The notes under the pieces are model-generated. The model made no database searches. It was not told the origin of the DNA and saw nothing but the letters and a program-made list of their open reading frames with translations. Position numbers and translations under genes: made by a program. From contig NW_026946365.1 of NCBI RefSeq assembly GCF_035222375.1, positions 868,001 through 932,000 on the forward strand: a DNA stretch of 64,000 nucleotides, given 5' to 3'. The stretch is from Podospora pseudocomata. Its lineage: Eukaryota > Ascomycota > Sordariomycetes > Sordariales > Podosporaceae. This document shows positions 56,040-64,000 of this stretch, piece after piece; the stretch's first letter is position 1; each line of letters begins with the position of its first letter.

Positions 56040-57115
56040 CTACGCAGAGACCTTGGCGCTGTACTTTGACGCCGCCTTGTCAAACAAATCACTCTTTTCC
56101 GCCAGGTCCACCAGGAGAGGGTGTTGAGCGTCTGTGGCTTCGAGAAGACTAAATACAAAGTCAGCATTGATACTGGTTTGGAAGTTGGGCTCTGGGACAC
56201 ATACGTCTTCTGCTCCGCACCATCCTTGCCGGCAATGACGTTCAGCACCAGAAGGTTGGCGATGGCCTCGGCGAACTTTGGCTCCTTCTTCATGGCCTGG
56301 TCGAGAGCAGCTTGGGCCTCTTCTGTTCTGCCAAGGTGAAGCTCGGCAACGGCCTGGGAGACGAGGGACCGGACTGATGATGTAGCGGGTGCTTGCGCGA
56401 GCTCCTCAAAGACGTAGAAGGCTTGTTGGTACTTTTCACCGCCCTGTAGCAAACATATCAGTGTGTGACCTTTAGAAGGAAAATCCCGGGGTAGCACGAA
56501 CCAGCCTCAACCCAACCCAAGACTCTGCCAAGTTCACCAACAAACTGTCCTGCGCCCACCGCCGCGCGGCGGTAACCTCCTTGACGGCAAGGTCATTTCT
56601 GTTTTGTTGCAGATGGATCTGCACTATAAGCGCAACGGCGTCCACTGTTCAACCACCACCTCGTCAGTTGTGTCCCTTCAGTCGTTTGCCTGCCGTAGAC
56701 TGGATATAGAATGTAACCCACAGCTTCCCTGGTGTTGCGAAAGAAGCGCCAAAGCCTCCTCACTCTTGCCCGCAGCCTGCAATACTGTCCCGCCCACAAC
56801 CTGTACTGTAGTGTTGTCGGCCGCTGACTCTGCGAGCTTCTCGATGATGCCAACCGCCTTGTCGCTGTTCCCAAGCGCTTGCTCGGCCAGGGCAGCGATG
56901 GCCTGCAACTCTGGCTCCTTCTCGCCCGTTACGTCGGCGAGGGCATTCTCGGCCTGGCCTAGAGCGATGCGAGCTCGCAGCTGGAGGACACGGGCGGGAA
57001 GCTCGTTCTCGGAGGACAGGGTGGAAACATCGTAGTCGACCACTTCTTGGTATTGTCCTTGGTGAAAGTGGTTGTGGATGTTGATGAGTTCGCCTTCGGC
57101 CGAATAGGGATCCAT
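56040..57115 (-). CDS. sec28: Coatomer subunit epsilon (epsilon-COP)
   Basis: There are four exons on the minus strand: 57115-56722, 56644-56502, 56443-56205 and 56148-56040. The product is 294 residues, the normal size. Epsilon-COP is a helical TPR-like subunit that binds alpha-COP and stabilises the COPI coat for Golgi-to-ER transport. Recognition rests on the start MDPYSAEGELINIHNHFHQG, QYQEVVDYD and RVLQLRARIALGQ. Further signs are the central VALIVQIHLQQNRNDLAVKE, RRWAQDSLLVNLAESWVGLR, GGEKYQQAFYVFEELA, SQAVAELHLGRTEEAQAALD and FAEAIANLLVLNVIAGKD. The C-terminus is HPLLVDLAEKSDLFDKAASKY. All four exons are set by phase: leftovers of one, none and two bases. No disruption is seen. It is followed on the same strand by the HAD gene. 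Confidence 0.95.
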
Positions 57116-59440
57116 TTTGGGCTTTGCTGTGTGGTTTTGGGCTGGGAGAAGGTGAAGTGAGTGGTGAAGCTGTTGTCAGTGGCCTCTTTCCCCTGTAGTT
57201 TAATTGACCCGACGTGGAGCTTTTCCTGGGCGCGGTGGGATGCGCTGCGGAACAAACCGTTGCCAAGTAGGGGGTTGCTCCAGGGTTAGGGTCTGGATGG
57301 CCCACCTATGGTTCCCAGCGCTGAAAGCTTCCACTGAGAGCTTCACTTTGGCACTGGAGCTTGGGGCAGCTCAAGAAACAGGCGATCTAACGACATCGAC
57401 ACCGAGAAACTAAGCGATGTTCATCAGTGAGAGATCTAAACACAGTTTGATATCATTGTCGACGACCGATTATACAACATCTTGAAATGTCATAAAGCAT
57501 TTGAACAATTCCGGCCGAGCATGGAACCTGGAGTTGACTTTGGCAAGCAGTTTACCAACATCACAGCATCGTTGGGCCATATCGGGGTCGGAGATCAAAC
57601 AAACATCATGCGCCAACTCCCACGACAATATCATTCCTTCTCATTCTTTCGACTTTGAATGAAGCTTTCCAACCTCGGCATCTGATCACTCACACCTTCA
57701 CACTGAATACCAGCATCAACGAGCACCGCCATCGCCTCCTACTCGACATTGAACTTTGGAAGCTCTGGTGTGAAGGAGCTTACATCGGGTCATCCTCACC
57801 ATCACTGCCGTCCTTTCGGATAGTTCTTTGGCTCAAATGGCGGCGAGTGGTCTCTCAGCCACACCGTGAACCCCGACGGCGCCGGTCAGAAGGAATCATT
57901 CGATGCCTGGATCGCAACGGTTCAAGCAGGCGGTCATCTTAGCTAAGTATAATCCTCTTCATTATCGCGGAATTTACTCCACCGTTCGTCACAAAGCCTG
58001 GGTTGCACGACTTGGAAAGTTGAAACAGTTAGACTGTCATCATTATCCCTGCCGTCTCTCATTTCGTTGCTTGCCAACCAGTGCTCTCACTCCATCTCCC
58101 CCGCACCGCATGAATCTGGCCCAACCCATCCAGTTGGCCAGGTCTTCGAATGGCCGACCCAAGATTCCCTTTTGTCCGCTTTCCTATCCTGGCGAGATGC
58201 CTCGACGAAAAGAGCTTCTTCAGGTTCGATCGCCATGCCGTGCACACGGCATGGATGATTCAAGTAGCTTTCTTCAACCTCGCAAGCCCGATCAAAGGTT
58301 CAGTAAAACTTCTTCTCCAGATGCCGTACCATTTCTCTCAATTGTTGGTTGTTCGTTGAACGCTAGCGAGGGGTCGAAACATGAAACTGTTGCTTTCTCA
58401 AGGCTTCAAAACTCGTGATGAACCTCGACATGGGACTCCCATGCTTGGAAGAGGAGTCCTTCGGATGTCACAACCGGACCCCTGTCAGGCAAGGTGCGGC
58501 AACACCTTGCTCTCTCCATTTGCTTTCGTCAGAAATTCTCCGTCCGATGTTCTTCTTCAGGACTGCAACCTTCCTTCTCACGTCTTTGGATGCTGGTGCT
58601 CGGACGTGCTATACTTGTCACCCGCTCTTGCAGCGAAGGGACGTGTTGAAGTCGGCGGTTGGAAACACTTGCTTCCGCTGCAGAGACGGGAGCGATCCTA
58701 TTTTTGTTGGATCTATCTAGGAAGTTATCAACAAGTGTTGTTGATGAGTCTATGTACAAAACAAACAAGTTTTGGGCAACATATGCCGAATATAATTCCC
58801 ATACCCGGCCAAGAGACATAAACAAGTCTGGATACACAAACCCCTTCTCATAAAAAAATCGGTGCTCATGTTTGATACTTTACCCGTCGTTTCTAAGTAA
58901 CCCTCCCTGATTGGTGGATATGGATTCGAATCGTACTGTGGTGGTTACATAGCGTGCCTTAATATAGCACCCCGGTCATGTCCCTTCTTGCCGCAAATGG
59001 TCCCCAGTGCCGACAGGGGGCCTTCTTCTGCCAAGGGATTCTCGAGAAGTTCTTGGGATTCGGGTCTCAGAGTTCGGCCATGGCGGGGATCCCGCCCCTT
59101 CACCACCAGCCGCCCTATGACAGTGGTGTCGTTCGGCGATGGCTTGGGCACACCACGATGGAAGCATACAAAGGGTGGTCATGCCCCCCTGCTGCTCATC
59201 CTCGCCTCCGTTTGTTGCTCAAGGATTCTTACCTTGTCGCTCTCTCTCTCTCTCTTCACAAACCTAGGCACAGGTTGTCAGTGTCATGAATATCTCTTGG
59301 GTACTCTCCAACTGTTGATGGATCCTTTCTAATCAAACTTTTCTCTTCTCCGCTGCCGGCTTGTGTTTTTTCTTGGTTTCTTATGTGTTGTGCTTTTCCT
59401 TCTTTTTCTTCTTCAGGGTCAGCATCTTATATTGCGGGAC
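57116..59440. other. Intergenic region upstream of the DUF6536 gene
   Basis: This 2.3-kb region contains the epsilon-COP promoter and the 5' flank of the DUF6536 gene. Frames of up to 171 codons (57903-58418) lack domains. A pyrimidine tract ending ttcttcttcag at 59405-59415 looks like a splice acceptor just before the chosen ATG. A 5' UTR intron or an extra upstream coding exon of the DUF6536 gene is therefore possible. Confidence 0.5.
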
Positions 59441-62108
59441 ATGGAGATAACCATACCTCCACGAGACCATGGACCTTCGACTTTTCGATATGCGTGGGAT
59501 GAGAACGGTGAGGTGACACAGATGACAAGGTAAGCTTGACTTTTCTGTTCGCAGTCCAGTCTTCTGACGAAACCTGTCTAACACACACATGTCTTCAGAG
59601 TACGAGAGGACCAGCCATCCCCACTAGTCACACCACGACCTATCCCAGGTCGACAAACTATTCAATGGCCCTTCCAGAGCATCGTTACCGAGACGGAAAT
59701 CGCCTCCCCGACAACGACGACACACTTCCACCATCACCACCATTATCATCACAGACGGGCGACGACAGCTACGACTTGGCGACCATGGCTACAAAGGAGG
59801 AGAGATAGCGACGGGCACTCGATAGCGAGGAATTTGGTGCCAGATTACGTCGTCAACTACCTCCGAGGTGAAACACCAGAAACTGTGTCAAAGCGGAAGT
59901 ATATCCATTATGGGGTGGGCAAAGAGGGGAAACGCCCACTGCCGGGGAGTTCGCATCGGCATCTCCAATCACGAGCGGCCGAGTTTGGAGGATTTTACGA
60001 ATCGGAGTCTTCAGAAGGGAGAGGGAGCGGTGACTCTGGTGGTGATCAAGAGCGCCTGGGTTTCGGCAACGAGAAACGGCGAGGAGGTGATGGCAGGGCG
60101 TTGAGGAATACTCTTCTTGTGGGGTGGAGGGCCGGGGTGGCTTTTAACACGCTGGTCGGGTTTGTGATTTTGATTGTGGGGTTCATCTGTCTGATACTGG
60201 CGATATCGAAGGCTTCATTGCTTGGAGGGGGTGGTGGGAGACTGGCGATTTTCACGGGGAGTTGCGCGGCAGCTACGCGGATTGACTGGGGATTGCATGC
60301 CGTTGTTAACGTGTTTTGTGTGGTGTTATTGGCGGGGGCACATTATGTGTTTCAGGTGCTGAGCAGTCCGACGAGGGAAGAGGTCGATGAGGCTCATCGG
60401 AAATGGCAATGGTTGGATATCGGGGTGCCAAGCTTTCGAAATTTGAGGTTTATTGGGAGAGTGAGGGTGGTGCTGGCGGTTGTGGTTATGGGGGTGGCGG
60501 TTGTTACTCAGATAATGTGAGCTTTCCCGGAGACAACAGAGGGAGAAGAAGAGGCTAACAATCCACAGGTATAATGCGGTAATCTTCACTTCGCAAACAG
60601 CGCCTGACTTCAAGGCTGCTGTCGTTACGGATGCCTTCACTCGAGGCGCATCATTCAGCAACGCTACGGAAAACAACAATGGCGGACTGAGCCGACTCGA
60701 AATTCTCAGTCTTCAGCGGCAAGCAAGCAGCGACGGCATGGCCAATTTGACGAGATCCGACTGCTTCATTCAACTCGACCGCACCCTCGAGTCCGACCTA
60801 TCAGCCATTCTGCTTGTTTCCAACATCAACTCGCCTTCTTCGCTTCTCCAAACCGCTGCAGGACCCCGAACCTCGCCTTTCAGCTCGATCGTGTCTGACC
60901 AGTCCACAATTCGTTACTGTCTCTCCGCTCCTCTTATTCAGCCAAAGACGTGCGAAGTCAACCTCAATGCCTCACTGCTGGGCGTTGTCGCCCTCCTCAA
61001 CTCCTTTGCGCTGGTAGCAGGCGCCTCCATTCTCTTCAAGCACCACTCCCGCTTCTCGCCTCTATGCACCCTCGGTGATGCCATCAACTCCTTTCTCAGG
61101 GAGCCCGACACTGCCACCCAGCAGTCCGGCTCACTCCTGTCCAAGAAACAGGATGTCTTGACCGGCCGCTGGGGAGCGGGCATTAACGAGCCAGCCAGAT
61201 ATTACATTCCCACCCACCATTACTGGATCAAATCCGTTTCTTTCACCAACCTCACCACCTTTGTAGCGGTTTGGACGGTTATCGCCTCCTTGGTAATTGT
61301 TGCCCTGGCAATATCCGTCTGCCACGATCCAGAGCACCTCCTTACATCGTTTCCGTCAACTCTGCTCGGAGCGAAATCGCTGGTCATGTTTCCGGGGGGT
61401 ATCCCACCTGCGGGCGCGGCTATCATTACTGCCCTCCCACAACTTGGGCTGGTACTTCTTTATCTCACGACGAATAGCATTCTTACGAGTTATCACTTAT
61501 CCCACGAGTGCTCACTCTTCGCGGTCTCACCCCGCCCACTTAGACTTTCTTCGCCTTTTCCCCAGGGCCTTCAGACTAGCAGTTTATTTCTCACGCTGCC
61601 GCGCCCGCTCTCGTGGCTGCTTATTTTTGGTTTTATCGCGCTGGGCTTTCTTCTCTCTCAATCATTCGTTTTGGTGTCGGTCACTACTGGTGACATGACC
61701 GCCAACGCTGTCGGCCTGAGCGGTGTCGGGCTGTTGGCTCTGCTCTCGCTGTTGCTCATTCTATTGTTGCTAGTCTTGGGGTTAGGTTTGCGAAAGGCCC
61801 CTCCTGCTGGTCTTCAGGGGTGGGAGCTGAAAGGGAACCCTATGGTGCTGGAAGGGGGGAGTTGCTCGGCTGTTGTTGCTGCTAGGTGTCATTATCATCA
61901 GTTTTTTGTGCCGGGGGGGAATGGGACGAGGGATGGGACTACGATTAGTGGGGGGGAGAGGAGGAGGGAGCAGAGTATTTGGAAACAGGAGTTGATTTGG
62001 GGGGTTATTAAGCCGGGGGTTGGGATGGAGGTTGGGCTTTGTGGGTTTGGGAGGGGGGAGGCTCAGGATGGGGTGGGGAGGTTAGGGGTGGGGAGGTGTT
62101 ATGCTTGA
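59441..62108 (+). CDS. DUF6536-type multi-pass membrane protein
   Basis: There are three exons: 59441-59529, 59599-60516 and 60569-62108, with introns of 69 and 52 bp. The product is 848 residues. The N-terminal part, about 200 residues, is soluble with a His-rich stretch (HFHHHHHYHHRR). The first membrane helix follows (VAFNTLVGFVILIVGFICLIL). Then comes the signature of this fungal family: FTGSCAAATRIDWGLHAVVN, LLAGAHYVFQVLSSPTREEVD, and WLDIGVPSFRNLRF. More helices follow, including ALLNSFALVAGASILF, VAVWTVIASLVIVALAI, LPQLGLVLLYLTTN, PLSWLLIFGFIALGFLL and a leucine-rich one near residue 740. The Cys and Arg in GSCAAATRID are near-invariant in the family. Its function is unknown. The C-terminal 100 residues are Gly-rich and soluble. 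An upstream exon may exist. Confidence 0.85.
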
Positions 62109-62897
62109 TCTTTTGACTTTTTGGCGGAGGGTTTATTTGCTTTGTTTTGGGGATGGAGTTTAAAGCGGCCGGTTGCTGCTGGTTTTGGATTGGGATTATC
62201 TGGCCTAGAGCTGGGTAATGGGATTGGGGTATGAAGACAAGAGCTGGAACTTGGACTTGCAGAAATGGAGGAATGAAAATGGACAGATACCCCGGAGGAT
62301 TTCTGCTTATGAACAGAATTTTGACTAGTTGAACATAGATAGCAAATGAGAATGAGAACTCCCAGAGTTACATATCATCTCTTTGTTTCACTACTTTTGC
62401 ATCTCCGTATTTTGAGATGCTGTGAGTGTTATGCTATTTTCTAGTACATGCAGCAGCCCGCCGCTACAGACGGCTTATTCAGAATCGAACCAATCCCCTT
62501 TCAAGCTCTGCTTTGTCAGTCCACGATTCGGAAAGCTGTCGACAGCCAACAACAGTAGTCCGAGCCGATCACCGTTGGACGGCTGCACGTTTTCGGCAGC
62601 AAAAACCCCACCCAGTGACGCAACTCTCCTCCAGAAGCCGAAAGCAAGCGATCCTGGTGAGAGAGAATGCCCTGCCCCAGCACAGCCTCACGTCCAGTTT
62701 GGACATATCCCTTCAAGAAGCCCAACTGTCTCATCTTAATCTCATCTCACACTCCAAACAAACAAAGTAGGGGGTCAATTGTCTTAGACGCTTACAACCG
62801 CACTTGCATCAACTCACATGATAGCTTGAGATTACCTACTGAACACCTTCAATTGGACATACCACTTACACTGTGAGGATTAACTCGGCCGGACATC
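62109..62897. other. Intergenic region upstream of the kelch gene
   Basis: This 789-bp spacer holds the DUF6536 3' UTR and the kelch gene promoter and 5' leader. Two overlapping frames (62422-62770) lack domain features and are not called. Confidence 0.6.
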
Positions 62898-64000
62898 ATG
62901 GACTCATTCAAACTCCTCAAACGTCGCACGACGGAGCTCTTCAACTCCCTCCCCTCATCACTCCCCGCCATCAAAAGCCCTACCCTTGGCAGCGGCAACA
63001 GCAACACCATGAGGGGCACCTGGGAAAAGCTTCAGCTCCCGCCTCTTCCGAGATCAGGCCACACAGCTGACATCGTCGACGGCACCGTCTACATCTTCGG
63101 CGGCGGCAACGACAACGACGTCCACACTATCACCCTTCCCGCAAGCGGAGCCCAAGCCGATTACTACACCATCAAGGCCAAACCCGTCAAATCTACCGCC
63201 TCTAAACCCAAAGACCCCAACCCCGACGTCCCTTCCATCTCCATTGAAGAAACCCCCAATGACGAGCCCCAAAACCTTTCCGACATTTCTCTCACCTCCC
63301 CTCCTCCCGGGTCAAAAGACAAGGGAAAATCCCCCGCCTCACCCACCTCTTCCCTCCCAGACATCCCCCCTCCCCGCAAAGGCCACGCCTCTGCCGTGAT
63401 CGGTCACAGGATCTTCCTCTTCGGCGGCTCATCCCCCTCAACCCCCTCCCAACCTCTCAACGAATCCGGCCGCGTCTGGATCTTCGACACCCGCACCCAC
63501 CTCTGGTCCTTCCTCGACCCAGCCCTATCCACACCCGCCCATCCCTCCCCTAGGTTCAACCACGCAGCAGTATCAACCCCGAAACCAGACAACTTCTCCC
63601 CCTCTTCCCATCCTTCCGGCCATACCACATGGAAAGAATGGGCCCTAGGAACCGACACCACCACCCTCCACGAGCAGGGAATCCCCCAAGATCCCGTGGT
63701 GGGTTTCCTCGCGGAAAAAGCGCGTGATCTTGACTCTGAAGGTTACGGGACGTTTATCATTTCCGGTGGTACCCTGCCCTCAGGGGAGGCGTCAGATGAA
63801 ACCTGGGCGTTTGACGTCCACTCTTCTACCTGGCAGCCTCTCCCTTCTTCCCTTCCCCCGGTGACAGGTGGGTGTAGTCTCGCGCTGGCAAAGAACAGGT
63901 TGTATAAGCTCGGCGGCGGGGAGGGTGGTGGTGGCGGTTCTGACAAGCTCAAAATGGAGTATTTATCCCTCTCCCTTGACTCCTTCAACGATGTTGCTTC
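62898..64000 (+). CDS. Kelch-repeat protein, 3' end beyond window
   Basis: The frame opens at the ATG at 62898 and stays open to the window edge (367 codons), so the gene is partial here. Kelch-type blades are seen as paired motifs: a GHTADIVDGTVYIFGGG strand near residues 55-71, then RKGHASAVIGHRIFLFGGSS near 160-180 with RVWIFDTRTHLWSFLD after it. Next come RFNHAAVS, and YGTFIISGGT with ETWAFDVHSSTWQPLP; the last pair is GGCSLALAKNRLYKLGGG. These repeats form a beta-propeller used for protein binding; some fungal kelch proteins act at cell tips. A Pro/Ser/Lys-rich insert (about residues 95-155) splits blades one and two. The remaining repeats and any C-terminal membrane or coiled-coil part lie outside the window, so the subfamily cannot be set. 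Confidence 0.88.
   Translation, partial: MDSFKLLKRRTTELFNSLPSSLPAIKSPTLGSGNSNTMRGTWEKLQLPPLPRSGHTADIVDGTVYIFGGGNDNDVHTITLPASGAQADYYTIKAKPVKSTASKPKDPNPDVPSISIEETPNDEPQNLSDISLTSPPPGSKDKGKSPASPTSSLPDIPPPRKGHASAVIGHRIFLFGGSSPSTPSQPLNESGRVWIFDTRTHLWSFLDPALSTPAHPSPRFNHAAVSTPKPDNFSPSSHPSGHTTWKEWALGTDTTTLHEQGIPQDPVVGFLAEKARDLDSEGYGTFIISGGTLPSGEASDETWAFDVHSSTWQPLPSSLPPVTGGCSLALAKNRLYKLGGGEGGGGGSDKLKMEYLSLSLDSFNDVA

Overview
The window looks like nuclear DNA of a filamentous ascomycete, most likely a Sordariomycete near the Sordariales. Protein genes carry very short introns, mostly 50-66 bp, with gtaagt/gtatgt-like donors and ctaac/ctgac branch points just before the acceptor. The gene families are fungal: a Yap-like bZIP factor, GPI-anchored GH16 and GH72 wall enzymes, a CFEM-like membrane protein, a Kre9-like protein and a DUF6536 protein. 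There is no bacterial-style operon, rRNA, recognisable tRNA, transposase or CRISPR. All exon joins below were worked out by hand from splice signals and reading phase. No search was run, so family names rest on motif recognition.

Layout. Positions 1-6.3 kb hold a broken AIG2-like gene, a small Cys/His-rich protein gene and, on the minus strand, a cytochrome-b5-like (MAPR) gene. At 6.8-8.6 kb is a mitochondrial TPR protein resembling Mgr3. From 8.6 to 22.3 kb the sequence is gene-poor; its only firm gene is a bZIP factor at 15.5-16.3 kb. At 22.3-28.0 kb are a Kre9-like membrane protein and a large GPI-anchored GH16 glucanase. From 29.0 to 40.5 kb there are three minus-strand genes: glutamate-cysteine ligase, a CFEM-like receptor-like protein with a poly-Q tail, and the DEAD-box helicase Dbp5. 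Bzz1 (F-BAR, C1, two SH3) is divergent from Dbp5 at 41.7-44.1 kb. A GH72 glucanosyltransferase (45.4-47.0 kb) converges on four minus-strand genes: free methionine-R-sulfoxide reductase, phosphatidylserine decarboxylase Psd2, a HAD phosphatase and epsilon-COP. The right end holds a DUF6536 membrane protein and a kelch-repeat gene cut by the window edge.

These are mainly housekeeping genes, not a pathway cluster. Loose themes are beta-glucan and wall surface (Kre9-like, GH16, GH72, CFEM-like), membrane traffic and lipid (Bzz1, epsilon-COP, Psd2), and redox/thiol metabolism (glutamate-cysteine ligase, methionine sulfoxide reductase, the Yap-like bZIP). The most notable irregularities are two compensating C-run frameshifts across the active-site motif of the AIG2-like gene, and the HAD phosphatase gene. 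The latter carries a 22-unit poly-Glu repeat, a probable GC-AG intron, and an amber codon followed by 103 more codons of protein-like sequence. I did not find a convincing new multi-gene system.
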